A stretch of 64,000 nt of DNA, from the NCBI GenBank assembly GCA_024400455.1, contig JAKSMU010000004.1:62001-126000 (forward strand), in the 5' to 3' direction. Each line of letters begins with the position of its first letter. Positions within the stretch are counted from its first letter, which is position 1. Under the pieces are notes generated by a model. That model searched no databases. It was not told the origin of the DNA and was given only the letters and a program-made list of their open reading frames with translations. Origin of the DNA: Bacteroidales bacterium. GTDB lineage: Bacteria; Bacteroidota; Bacteroidia; Bacteroidales; F082. A program made the translations under genes and the position numbers. Positions 17,463-25,575 of this stretch are shown here, in pieces.

Positions 17463-18028
17463 TAAGCAAGAAGATTTGTGAACATAAATAAAACCGCTAT
17501 CACCACCATGAAAACCGACTCGGAGAACTCAAAGAAACTCATAGTTTTCATTATTTTGGGCGAATACTGGATTTTCACGGTGAGATAAGACCACAAAAAG
17601 CCTGCCACGGCGACGAACAGGAAGAACCAATTGCCGAAAGGCAGGAAAAAATCGCTCATCAAACCCATGAGAAAAGTGTTGATACTCGCCACAATGGAAA
17701 GCAGCAAGAAACCCCAATCGGAACTGAACGTGTAAAGACGCTTGCCTTTGAGAATCTGAATGGCATCGACCATCAACTTGACGGCAACGACAAGCATCAT
17801 TACGAAAACCAGATAATGGCCGACAGCATCGAAAAGATAAGTGATGGCCTTGCCAACCAACATGCCGAGCAATGCCATGACGCCTTGCGTTGCGCCGAAA
17901 ATGAGCGGCACCAAGTAACGCTGCGAAGGTTTGTCGTCAGGCCTAATCAATCCGACGGAACATGATGCTGAGCAGCCTGTCAAGCAGAACAAATAAACAA
18001 TTGATATGATGATTGCAGTGATAGTCAT
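17462..18028 (-). CDS. MntP-like membrane protein lacking the conserved acidic residues
   Basis: A 188-residue, six-helix membrane protein with the layout of the manganese efflux pump MntP. LIFGATQGVMALLGMLVG aligns with helix 2 and GHYLVFVMMLVVAVKLMVDAI with helix 3; WGFLLLSIVASINTFLMGL stands where MntP has the transport motif containing SLDAMAVG. The acidic residues expected in the two transport motifs (DAFAAS and SLDAM in MntP) are replaced (GCSASCSV, SINTFL). Manganese transport is therefore doubtful, and another solute or a structural role is possible. It is the first gene of a unit with endonuclease I and queD. Confidence 0.7.
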   Translation of the reverse strand: MTITAIIISIVYLFCLTGCSASCSVGLIRPDDKPSQRYLVPLIFGATQGVMALLGMLVGKAITYLFDAVGHYLVFVMMLVVAVKLMVDAIQILKGKRLYTFSSDWGFLLLSIVASINTFLMGLMSDFFLPFGNWFFLFVAVAGFLWSYLTVKIQYSPKIMKTMSFFEFSESVFMVVIAVLFMFTNLLA

Positions 18029-18046
18029 TTTTCAATATTTAGGCGG

Positions 18047-18054
18047 CAAAGTTA
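18047..18054 (-). promoter_or_regulatory. Minus-strand -7 element for the MntP-like operon
   Basis: The minus strand reads TAACTTTG (TAnnTTTG), 18 bp before the ATG at 18028, giving a short leader. Confidence 0.55.
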
Positions 18055-18057
18055 ATC

Positions 18058-18093
18058 AATAAAACGATTGGCGTCCCTTTTCAGGAACGCCAA
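18058..18093 (-). terminator. Terminator of tryptophanase gene
   Basis: TTGGCGTCC and GGAACGCCAA pair with one bulged base. On the minus strand the stem is followed by TCGTTTTATT. It lies 34 bp past the tnaA stop and just before the next promoter. Confidence 0.65.
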
Positions 18094-18126
18094 CCTCACA
18101 AAAAAAATGTAATAAAATGAAAAGAA

Positions 18127-19503
18127 TTATTTCAGTCTTCTGAACTGGCAGGTGAAGTGACGCATGAGTTCAGCTTCCCAAGTGATTTCCAGGCCACGCT
18201 TGATGCTGTCGCGACGGTCGTAGACGTTCTTCAATGAAGCAGCGATGACATCCATGTGATTGTTGGTGTAGACACGGCGAGGGATGCAGAGACGCACGAA
18301 GTCCAAGCCACCGAAACGGTTCTGACGGGTGACCGGGTCGCGGTCAGCGAGGACGTAACCGATTTCGCAGGCACGAATACCGCTTTCGAGGTAAAGTTCG
18401 CAGGTCAAGGTCTGAGCTGGGAACTCTTCCTTAGGCACGTTGGTCAAAACCTTGTCGGCATCGACGAAGATAGCATGGCCACCAGCAGGACGCTGATAAG
18501 GGATGCCGTATTCATCGAGTTTCTTAGCAAGATATTCAACCTGCTTGATGCGGGTTTCAATCATGTCAAATTCGAGGTTTTCGCGGAGACCGACAGCCAG
18601 AGCATCCATATCGCGGCCGTTCATACCGCCATAGGTCAGGAAGCCTTCGAATGGGATGCAGAAACGCTTGGCGCCTTCGTACCATTCTTCCTTGCGGGTA
18701 GCAATGAAACCGCCCATGTTGACGAGACCGTCCTTCTTAGCTGACATGGTCATGCTGTCGGCATAGCTGAACATTTCCTTAGCGATTTCAGCGATGGTCT
18801 TGTTTTCATAGCCCTTTTCGCGTGTCTTGATGAAGTATGCGTTTTCGATGAAACGGGCGCTATCCATGTTAACCGGCACACCGTATTTATGGCAGAGTTC
18901 GCAGGTTTCGCGGATGTTCTGCATGCTGACTGGCTGACCACCAACAGTGTTGTTGGTAACGGTGAGAACCATGAAAGGAACATTACCCTTGTTTTCAACC
19001 AACACCTTTTCGAGCTTTTCGAGGCTGACGTTACCCTTGAAAGGAACTTCCAACTGAGTGTCGTGAGCTTCGTCGCAAGTGACGTCGATAGCGAATGCCT
19101 TACGGCTTTCGATGTGACCCTTTGTGGTATCGAAGTGAGCATTGCCAGGAATGACATTACCAGCCTTGACCAGGTAGCTGAACAAAACGTTTTCAGCAGC
19201 ACGGCCTTGGTGGGTAGGAATGACGAATGGGAAACCTGTGATTTCGTTCACGGTATCCTTGAAGTGGAAGAACGAACGGGCACCAGCATAGCTTTCATCG
19301 CCCATCATCATTGCACTCCACTGACGGTCGCTCATGGCGCCGGTACCTGAATCGGTGCAAAGGTCGATGTAAACTTGGTCTGATTTCAACATGAAGATGT
19401 TGTTGTGGGCTTCTTCCAGCCATTGTTCGCGTTCTTCGCGAGTGGACTTCTTGATAGGTTCAACCATCTTGATTTTCCACGCTTCTGCAAATGGTATTTC
19501 CAT
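18127..19503 (-). CDS. tnaA: Tryptophanase (L-tryptophan indole-lyase)
   Basis: A 458-residue PLP-dependent beta-eliminating lyase that splits L-tryptophan to indole, pyruvate and ammonia in the cytoplasm. Motifs include TDSGTGAMSDRQWSAMMMGD near the N-terminus, PTHQGRAAENVLF, VTNNTVGGQPVSM and the PLP lysine Lys257 in MTMSAKKDGLVNMGG. Two sites separate it from tyrosine phenol-lyase: the C-terminal RHFTCQF has His where that enzyme has Phe, and ESGIRACEIGY has Ile where it has the substrate-binding Arg. Both read as tryptophanase. The gene has translation-optimised codons, its own terminator, and apparently a leader of about 260 nt, so regulation in the leader is possible. Indole would be a signal to neighbours and host. 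Confidence 0.94.
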   Translation of the reverse strand: MEIPFAEAWKIKMVEPIKKSTREEREQWLEEAHNNIFMLKSDQVYIDLCTDSGTGAMSDRQWSAMMMGDESYAGARSFFHFKDTVNEITGFPFVIPTHQGRAAENVLFSYLVKAGNVIPGNAHFDTTKGHIESRKAFAIDVTCDEAHDTQLEVPFKGNVSLEKLEKVLVENKGNVPFMVLTVTNNTVGGQPVSMQNIRETCELCHKYGVPVNMDSARFIENAYFIKTREKGYENKTIAEIAKEMFSYADSMTMSAKKDGLVNMGGFIATRKEEWYEGAKRFCIPFEGFLTYGGMNGRDMDALAVGLRENLEFDMIETRIKQVEYLAKKLDEYGIPYQRPAGGHAIFVDADKVLTNVPKEEFPAQTLTCELYLESGIRACEIGYVLADRDPVTRQNRFGGLDFVRLCIPRRVYTNNHMDVIAASLKNVYDRRDSIKRGLEITWEAELMRHFTCQFRRLK

Positions 19504-19684
19504 GATAAATGTTGTTTAATTGATTATTATTGAATTGTTTGATTGTAAATTATTGCTGTTTATTAGAATTAGGTTGCTGAGCTTGTCGAAGCACCTATTC
19601 GATTATATTCGATTTGCCTAACTCATAGACAAACGTCGATACGCTCGAAATAATATGTGAAAGGCAAAAAACAAATAGAAAACC

Positions 19685-19750
19685 TCAGAAACGGTCACGT
19701 TCCTTGACATTGATATAGTTCGGCTTTTCTATTTGAAGCGTCATTTTCAT
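19685..19750 (-). CDS. Possible 21-residue leader peptide upstream of tnaA
   Basis: The frame reads MKMTLQIEKPNYINVKERDR followed by F and TGA. It starts 21 bp downstream of a good minus-strand promoter and ends 181 bp before tnaA. Position and size recall the TnaC leader peptide that controls tnaA in enterobacteria, but this one has no Trp codon, so the same stalling mechanism is not expected. It may be a leader ORF, an independent microprotein or chance. Confidence 0.3.
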   Translation of the reverse strand: MKMTLQIEKPNYINVKERDRF

Positions 19751-19770
19751 TGTGCCTTGAAAAAGTGGGT

Positions 19771-19801
19771 CAAAATTACGGACTTTTGAAATATTATGCA
19801 A
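19771..19801 (-). promoter_or_regulatory. Minus-strand promoter, probably for tnaA
   Basis: On the minus strand, TTG (19801-19799) is followed after 20 bp by TAATTTTG (19778-19771), a full -33/-7 pair at ideal spacing. I find no better promoter nearer tnaA, which implies a leader of about 260 nt. Confidence 0.6.
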
Positions 19802-19829
19802 CTTTTTTAAAAGAATGTTTTTCTTTTCG

Positions 19830-19837
19830 TATATTTG
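19830..19837 (+). promoter_or_regulatory. Promoter -7 element of the C69 dipeptidase gene
   Basis: TATATTTG matches TAnnTTTG, 36 bp before the ATG at 19874. An in-frame TTG at 19835 lies inside this element, which rules it out as a start. Confidence 0.65.
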
Positions 19838-19873
19838 AACACTCAATTGAAAGCAATCAAACACATACACAAT

Positions 19874-21481
19874 ATGAACAAATTCAAATCATTACTCTTA
19901 GCAGGTCTCCTGGTTTTCAGCCTGAACATCAAGGCGCAGGACGACAACAAGGAAATGCTCGACGGAGCATGCTGCACCAGCATCATGGTTGGTAAAAACG
20001 CATCAACCGATGGTTCTGTCATCACATCTCACACTTGCGACGGCCGCTACCGCACATGGATGCGTTGGGAAGCCGCTGCCGACCACAAGGACGGCGAAAT
20101 GCACAAGGTGTACAAAGGCACCATGCACACTGAAGACCCGTTTGACAACCGCGGTCTTGAACTGGCCGGTGAAATTCCTGAAGTGGCACACACCTACCGT
20201 TACCTCAACACGGCTTACCCTTGCCTCAACGAAAAGCAGCTGGCCATCGGCGAAACCACTTTCTCTGGCCCTGACACCTTAGTTAATAATAAAGGCATGT
20301 TTATGATTGAAGAACTGGAACGCGTCGCCTTACAACGTTGCGACAATGCCCGCGATGCTATCCAACTCATTGGAAAACTCGTTAAGGAATACGGTTATGG
20401 CGACGGCGGGGAATGCATCACCATTGCTGACAAGAACGAAGTGTGGCAGATGGAAATCCTCGGCGAAGGCCCCGAAAACATCGGCGGCGTGTGGGCTGCT
20501 AAACGCATCCCTGACGACGAAGTGGGCGTTTCGGCCAACATCTCGCGCATCGGCAAGCTCGAACGCAAGAGCAAGGACTTCTATTGTTCCGACAACTGCG
20601 AGTCCGTGGCCAAGAAATACGGACTGTGGGACGGCAAGGGCGAATTTGTGTTCTACAAGGCCTTCCACAGCAGTTATGGCGGCGGCAAGAACTTCAGCGA
20701 CCGCGAGTATTTCATCCTCAGCCAACTGGCTCCATCACTGAACCTGACCCCCGACATGGAAGAACTTCCATTCTCCGTGAAACCTGACGAAAATGTTGAT
20801 GTGCGCAAGGTGATGGAACTCTTCAAAAGCACCTACGAAGGCACCGAAATGGACATGACCCAAAACGTAAAGATGGTTACCAAGAAACGCTTGGACGATG
20901 GCTCACTGGTTGACGACACCATCATCAGTCCTATCGCTAATCCTTGGCTCACGGGTGCCATGCAGAACACGCTGAACTTTTTGGCTCCTGGAACCGTTGA
21001 TTTCCACCGCACCGTGTCGGTGGCATGGAGCAGCTACAACCACATCATCCAATGCCGCAGCTGGATGCCCGACGAAATCGGTGCCATTTGCTGGATGGCT
21101 TGCGACAACCCGGGACAAAGCCCGCGCATCCCTATCTTCTCAGGTTGCACCACCGTTCCTGATGGTTTCGACAAGTGCGGCCAACTGCGCTATCGTGAAG
21201 AAGCATGGATCTGGCACTATCGCAAGGCCAACAAACTTGCCACTGTGCAATGGGGTCGTACCAAGCAGACTTTGCTCGGCAATGTAATCCGCTTCGAAGA
21301 TAAAGCTTTCGATGAAATCCCAACTATTGAAAAGAAAGCCCAAAACTTGATTTCTGAAGACAAAACCAAGGATGCCACCCTATTACTCAACCAATACAGT
21401 TCCGATTTTGCAGGCGCAACACGCCAAGCATGGAAAGAAATGGAAAATAAATTCTGGTATTGGTTCAGCATGGGATTCTAA
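19874..21481 (+). CDS. Secreted C69-family dipeptidase (PepD-like Ntn hydrolase)
   Basis: A 535-residue protein with signal peptide (1-21, LNIKAQ) and a short propeptide before the N-terminal nucleophile cysteine of the C69 family in GACCTSIMVGKNASTDGSV (Cys33/34, the one before Thr being the usual nucleophile). ECITIADKNEVWQMEILGEG and VSANISRIG are other conserved family segments. Such enzymes self-process and hydrolyse dipeptides, here in the periplasm or at the cell surface. The ATG at 19874 is chosen because an earlier TTG (19835) sits in the promoter and because it gives a clean signal peptide. It is monocistronic and closed by two strong hairpins. Confidence 0.9.
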   Translation: MNKFKSLLLAGLLVFSLNIKAQDDNKEMLDGACCTSIMVGKNASTDGSVITSHTCDGRYRTWMRWEAAADHKDGEMHKVYKGTMHTEDPFDNRGLELAGEIPEVAHTYRYLNTAYPCLNEKQLAIGETTFSGPDTLVNNKGMFMIEELERVALQRCDNARDAIQLIGKLVKEYGYGDGGECITIADKNEVWQMEILGEGPENIGGVWAAKRIPDDEVGVSANISRIGKLERKSKDFYCSDNCESVAKKYGLWDGKGEFVFYKAFHSSYGGGKNFSDREYFILSQLAPSLNLTPDMEELPFSVKPDENVDVRKVMELFKSTYEGTEMDMTQNVKMVTKKRLDDGSLVDDTIISPIANPWLTGAMQNTLNFLAPGTVDFHRTVSVAWSSYNHIIQCRSWMPDEIGAICWMACDNPGQSPRIPIFSGCTTVPDGFDKCGQLRYREEAWIWHYRKANKLATVQWGRTKQTLLGNVIRFEDKAFDEIPTIEKKAQNLISEDKTKDATLLLNQYSSDFAGATRQAWKEMENKFWYWFSMGF

Positions 21482-21486
21482 CCCCT

Positions 21487-21548
21487 TAGAGACACGACTG
21501 TGTCTCTACGAAAATGGCGGAACCACAATTGCAGTTCCGCCATTTTCG
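21487..21548. terminator. Tandem hairpins between convergent genes
   Basis: The first hairpin is TAGAGACAC/GTGTCTCTA with a GACT loop (21487-21508, 9 bp perfect). The second is a perfect 15-bp stem with arms at 21509-21523 and 21534-21548 and a 10-nt loop. The second ends TTTTCG, so it can stop transcripts from either side (dipeptidase gene and BACON gene). Confidence 0.8.
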
Positions 21549-21566
21549 TTTGCATTTTCAATTGCC

Positions 21567-23246
21567 TTATTTTGCATGAGGCTGATTCACCTGAATGATG
21601 ACCAGACCATCCTTTTCACCTGTTACGTAAATCTCTGCCGAACGCTCTCTTGGAAACAAATTCGGCTCAACGACGATAGTGAAAGCGCCATCATTTGAAC
21701 CATTGTTCGGTTCATATTGAATCCAAGAAGCTCCCTTTGACACTATCCAATTCTGATTAGCGAACACGCGGATTTCAGTCTTTAGACCTTCAGCCGGCGC
21801 AGTGATTTCAGTCACTTCTGTTGACAAGGTATACACATAACCACTTTGGACTACCTCAAATGAAGCCGAAGCGCCTTGAGCCGTTGAAACACGCACTGTG
21901 CATGAACGTGGCGTCATGTCATAGTTCGTATCGACCCGCAACGAGAAAGTGCCATCACCTTCACCGCTGTCTTGGATTGGTTCAGCCCAACTGCTGCCTT
22001 GAACAGTCCAAGCGACATTAGACGAAACCTCAACAGGGAAAACATCTCCAACAGCATCAGCATTGATTACATCAACATTCAAAGAAACGTATGGTGCTTC
22101 ATCGCCAGCTTCCTGATGAACATGGATCTGTTTCTCAAGGCAACCGGAAACCACATATACGACAGTATTTCTTGCCGTGTTCAGAATATTTTCTTCGGCA
22201 GTGATTTCAAAAGAGCCGTCGCCGTTGCCATCAGGAACAGAGAGTGAAATCCAATGATCGGGGCAATCTATTTTCCAAATTTCATCACATCCAATGGTGA
22301 TTTCAGCACTGCCACCTTGTTTGCCAAAGTTTACATTCAACGTTGACACATCAAGATGGTGAGGATCGATAGCCGCATCCTGTGAAACCATAACCGTAGT
22401 GTTTTGTTGAGCATCGGAAACGAAGACGACAGCGCCAAGACGAGATTGATAAAGCTCGTTAGGTTCAACAGTCACAGTGATTTGGGCGTTGCCCGAACCA
22501 TCAGTTTCGCTTACCGAAAGCCATGGAACAGAAGAAGAAACCGTCCAATTTGAGGCACATGTCACATCAATCTGTTGCGCGCCACCTTCAACTGTAAAAC
22601 GCAAAAAGGTGGGATTAACGGTTACAGCGACCTCGCTGCCGTCAGTTTGAGTAACATCAACCGGGACCAGCGATTGGCCGGCAGCGAAAATAAGTGTCGC
22701 CTGACGCGATGAAGCATCGCCTTCATCGGCATAACGGGCGATGGACACCTTCACTATCTGTGAACCTTCACCTGAAATCGGATTAACAGAAATCCATGAA
22801 ATCTGCTGTGAAGCGTCAGAAAGGTTCCACTCACAATTCGACACAACCTGCAGCTCAAATTCGCCACCCTGATAATCGGCAGCAATGGAGGCTGGTGAGA
22901 TTGACATGAAACTCTCCTCCACACAACCTTGCACAAGCTTGAGCTGGGCTGAATGTGTCGATGTCGAGAATTCCACGGCACCCTCACGCAATTCAACATT
23001 CACATTAGGTTGAGCCGTCAATACTATCGAAGCGTTTTTACTGCCCGAATTCGCCGATGCAGTGACCCATTCAGGGCATTGGTCAATATTCCAATCACCT
23101 TCAGTGGTGACTTCAACCGTAAGTTCGCCGCCTTGAGGATCGAATTCATAATCCGTTGGTGACAAAACGATTTCAAACTTTTTTCCGCAACTCACTGCCA
23201 ATATCAGCAGAGCCGCCATCATGAGTAAACTCTTAAACTTTCTCAT
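21567..23246 (-). CDS. Surface lipoprotein made of six BACON domains
   Basis: A 559-residue lipoprotein (signal ending LLILAVSC, Cys20). The whole mature chain is six BACON domains of about 85-95 residues (about 26-110, 113-203, 206-294, 296-383, 386-472, 473-559). Each shows the pattern F-x-x-x-G-G...W-x-(V/I)...W(I/L)...G-S/N...T/V-x-P-N. BACON domains bind carbohydrates or mucin, or act as spacers in Bacteroidota surface enzymes; here no catalytic module is attached, so it is a pure binding or spacer protein. It has its own promoter, and a terminator separates it from ppiD upstream. Confidence 0.88.
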   Translation of the reverse strand: MRKFKSLLMMAALLILAVSCGKKFEIVLSPTDYEFDPQGGELTVEVTTEGDWNIDQCPEWVTASANSGSKNASIVLTAQPNVNVELREGAVEFSTSTHSAQLKLVQGCVEESFMSISPASIAADYQGGEFELQVVSNCEWNLSDASQQISWISVNPISGEGSQIVKVSIARYADEGDASSRQATLIFAAGQSLVPVDVTQTDGSEVAVTVNPTFLRFTVEGGAQQIDVTCASNWTVSSSVPWLSVSETDGSGNAQITVTVEPNELYQSRLGAVVFVSDAQQNTTVMVSQDAAIDPHHLDVSTLNVNFGKQGGSAEITIGCDEIWKIDCPDHWISLSVPDGNGDGSFEITAEENILNTARNTVVYVVSGCLEKQIHVHQEAGDEAPYVSLNVDVINADAVGDVFPVEVSSNVAWTVQGSSWAEPIQDSGEGDGTFSLRVDTNYDMTPRSCTVRVSTAQGASASFEVVQSGYVYTLSTEVTEITAPAEGLKTEIRVFANQNWIVSKGASWIQYEPNNGSNDGAFTIVVEPNLFPRERSAEIYVTGEKDGLVIIQVNQPHAK

Positions 23247-23277
23247 ATCAATTCAATAATTCAGTTCAAATAAAATG

Positions 23278-23285
23278 CAAAAATA
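23278..23285 (-). promoter_or_regulatory. Minus-strand -7 element for the BACON lipoprotein gene
   Basis: The minus strand reads TATTTTTG, with a possible -33 TTTG at 23312-23309 (23 bp spacing). It is 32 bp before the ATG at 23246 and just past the ppiD terminator. Confidence 0.6.
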
Positions 23286-23307
23286 AACAATTTATTGTGC
23301 ACGAATA

Positions 23308-23336
23308 ACAAAAAAGGCTGGAGTAACTCCAGCCTT
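23308..23336 (-). terminator. Rho-independent terminator of ppiD-like gene
   Basis: AAGGCTGGAG and CTCCAGCCTT form a 10-bp perfect stem around TAA. On the minus strand a T-run follows (AAAAAA at 23308-23313 on the plus strand). Confidence 0.88.
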
Positions 23337-23358
23337 GGTTATTTCATAAAGATTGAAA

Positions 23359-25476
23359 TCAATAGAACTTGATTCTGTTATCCTCAACCTTTGCTTTATT
23401 TCTCAGAGCGCTGTAGACTCCGCCACCCAAAACCTTGTTGTTGAACTGGCTTGTCTTTTCTCTGTAGATGTCGCTATAATCGGTAGTTGCTTCAGGCGTG
23501 GTTTTCTTCACATTCTTGATAATAAATGCGCTTGAGTTACCAGCCACAGGACCTAATTCCTGGCCTTCCTTCATACCGAGGATCTTACCGATAATGTCAG
23601 CTTCAACGCCGAAGTTGCTCAACACGCGTGATTCGATGTTAATATCGGAAACCGTTGTTGATTCAGCACCGAGTTCGCTAACCATTCTGTTGACATCACT
23701 GCCACAAGCATTCATCTTTTCGACAGCCATTTCACCTTTCTTAAGATTCATGATCTGATATTTGGCCTGTTCTGCAATGATTTCCATTGGAGCATAACCT
23801 TCAGGAACGATATTGGTGAGAGCTGCAACGACAAACATGTCATCCATATCGTAAACGGTTGAGATGTCACCTATTTTGGTCTTTTCATCGAATGCCCAAC
23901 GGACAATGCGGCGAGCATCATTAACACCCGTAATCTGATAGGTTGAATAATTCATTCTTGGCATGGTGCGCTTGGTCAAACCCTGTTCTTCAATAGCAGC
24001 ATTGAACTGATCGTAAGTCTGGTTTTCGGTGACGAATCTGTTAGCATCAGCAAAAACATTCTGATAAGTCTTAGTGCTATAGGAGATTTCATGCTTCAAG
24101 ACAGCGAGACGGACTTTGGGCTGAGCAGCTGTCTTATCAGTAACCTTAATGATGTGATAACCGAATGGGGTTTCCACCTTGCCAATTGTACCGACAGGAT
24201 TGCTAACAACAAATTCATTGAATGCAGTAACCATAGCGCCATCGGTGAACCAACCGAGATCGCCACCCTTATCCTTTGAACCTGGATCGGTTGAGAACTG
24301 GCCTGCGAGTTCAGCAAACAAATCAGCGTTCTTGCTGCCCTTCAAAACTGCAAGCAGGCTATCAGCCTTGGATTCAGCTTCTTCCTTAGTCATTGTGGCT
24401 TCACTGCGGGCTGCGCCAGCATAGCTGATGAGGATGTGACTTGCCATCAGTGAGTCAGGACGATTCTGCATGTCAACGATACGGACGAGGTTGTAAGCAT
24501 CTTCATTTTCGTATGGGCCAAACACAAAACCAGCTTCATGACCAGCATCGAAGATAGAGGTTTCGATTTGCTGAGGGACGTCTTTTCTGCCCATCCAAGT
24601 GCTATCGTAACGCTGATCGGAGTTAGCGTTGACAAAACTCATGACATTTTCAGTGCTTTCGAAATCAGCTTTTATGTCCTGGACAAACTTAAGAGCTTCC
24701 TGACGGTCTTCAACTGAAGGTTTGATTTCAAACACAACATATTCAATGTCGCGGACTTCATCGGTTTCGTATCTGTACTTGTTTTCTTCGTAATATTTCT
24801 TGTTTTCCTTATCAGTGATAACGACTGTTGAATCAGGAATGTTAGAATAACGAAGGGCAACGATATCGGCAGAAGCTTTGACGTTCTTGTTTTCATAGTA
24901 CTTCTTAGCCAACTTTTCAGGAACAAAATAAGAAGCCTTTACAAGGTTGTTGAACTTGGTTTCCAAGCGGTTTTCCTTGACGGCTCTTTCAAAGTCCATC
25001 CACTGAACGCGTGCTTCAACAGGGAAATCGTTGAGGTTTTCAAGATAGTAATTGAGGTTTTCCCTATTCAGGGTGCCATCAGGATTGCTAAAACTTGAAA
25101 CGACCCATTCGTGAGGATTTTCGCCAGTGAACTGATCGGTAAGCTCTTCGCTTGAGACATTGATTCCCAGAGCTTCGTATTCCTTAGCCATGATATGGTC
25201 TTTCACCATTTGGTCCAAAGTGTTGTTGCACTGTCTGTAGTTCTCGTCAGTGGAAGGATTGGTACCAGTTTGTCTCTTGTAGTTTTCGATATCCTTATTC
25301 TTCTGATTTTCAAAATCCTGATAAGGAATCTTTTCGCCATCAATCACTGCGATGTTGTACTCACGGTTTCTACCTGTGCTCTGGAACAAATCCTGCAACA
25401 CGAATGCTAACAAAGCTAAACCGATGATTGCGATTAACAATCCAGAATGTTTTCTGATTTTTTCAATTGCTGCCAT
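23359..25476 (-). CDS. ppiD: PpiD/SurA-like periplasmic peptidyl-prolyl isomerase (foldase)
   Basis: A 705-residue membrane-anchored chaperone. An N-terminal helix (about 12-31, LLIAIIGLALLAFVLQDLF) anchors it in the inner membrane. A SurA_N-type chaperone region follows (about 40-210), with NTLDQMVKDHIMAKEYEALG, then one clear parvulin domain (about 342-450: ASHILISYAG, AGQFSTDPGSKDKGGDLGWF, PVGTIGKVETPFGYHIIKV). The C-terminal 250 residues are a second chaperone-like region. It should assist folding of exported proteins, fitting its envelope neighbours (LptC, outer-membrane protein). It has its own promoter 50 bp upstream and a strong terminator, though it follows the CorC-like gene by only 99 bp. 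Confidence 0.88.
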   Translation of the reverse strand: MAAIEKIRKHSGLLIAIIGLALLAFVLQDLFQSTGRNREYNIAVIDGEKIPYQDFENQKNKDIENYKRQTGTNPSTDENYRQCNNTLDQMVKDHIMAKEYEALGINVSSEELTDQFTGENPHEWVVSSFSNPDGTLNRENLNYYLENLNDFPVEARVQWMDFERAVKENRLETKFNNLVKASYFVPEKLAKKYYENKNVKASADIVALRYSNIPDSTVVITDKENKKYYEENKYRYETDEVRDIEYVVFEIKPSVEDRQEALKFVQDIKADFESTENVMSFVNANSDQRYDSTWMGRKDVPQQIETSIFDAGHEAGFVFGPYENEDAYNLVRIVDMQNRPDSLMASHILISYAGAARSEATMTKEEAESKADSLLAVLKGSKNADLFAELAGQFSTDPGSKDKGGDLGWFTDGAMVTAFNEFVVSNPVGTIGKVETPFGYHIIKVTDKTAAQPKVRLAVLKHEISYSTKTYQNVFADANRFVTENQTYDQFNAAIEEQGLTKRTMPRMNYSTYQITGVNDARRIVRWAFDEKTKIGDISTVYDMDDMFVVAALTNIVPEGYAPMEIIAEQAKYQIMNLKKGEMAVEKMNACGSDVNRMVSELGAESTTVSDINIESRVLSNFGVEADIIGKILGMKEGQELGPVAGNSSAFIIKNVKKTTPEATTDYSDIYREKTSQFNNKVLGGGVYSALRNKAKVEDNRIKFY

Positions 25477-25525
25477 AATTTTTCTTACCTTATTTATTTA
25501 TTAATTCTATCCGAAAAAAAGCGTG

Positions 25526-25554
25526 CAAATTTAGTAATTTTTCCAATTGCCAAA
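25526..25554 (-). promoter_or_regulatory. Minus-strand promoter of the ppiD-like gene
   Basis: The minus strand reads -33 TTTG (25554-25551), 17 bp, then -7 TAAATTTG (25533-25526). It overlaps the terminator-like inverted repeat at 25539-25566. Confidence 0.6.
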
Positions 25555-25566
25555 CCAATTGGAAAA
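25539..25566 (-). terminator. Inverted repeat behind the CorC-like gene, possible terminator
   Basis: TTTTCCAATTG and CAATTGGAAAA form a perfect 11-bp stem around CCAAAC, 10 bp past the CorC-like stop codon. The minus-strand tail is only moderately T-rich, so it may be a weak terminator or attenuator rather than a full stop. Confidence 0.5.
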
Positions 25567-25575
25567 CTTTTTTCT

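Larger units (their letters stand above)
19504..19873. other. Regulatory spacer between tnaA and the C69 dipeptidase gene
   Basis: This 370-bp spacer holds, from right to left, the plus-strand -7 element of the dipeptidase gene (19830-19837), a complete minus-strand promoter (19771-19801) and a minus-strand micro-ORF (19685-19750). About 180 nt of AT-rich leader follow before tnaA. The leader includes a palindrome-like segment GGTTGCTGAGCTTGTCGAAG (19572-19591) that resembles dispersed repeats. No other gene is seen. Confidence 0.6.

Noticed and set aside
18127..19503. Tyrosine phenol-lyase
   Set aside because: The positions that separate the two enzymes read His (RHFTCQF) and Ile (RACEIGY), as in tryptophanase.
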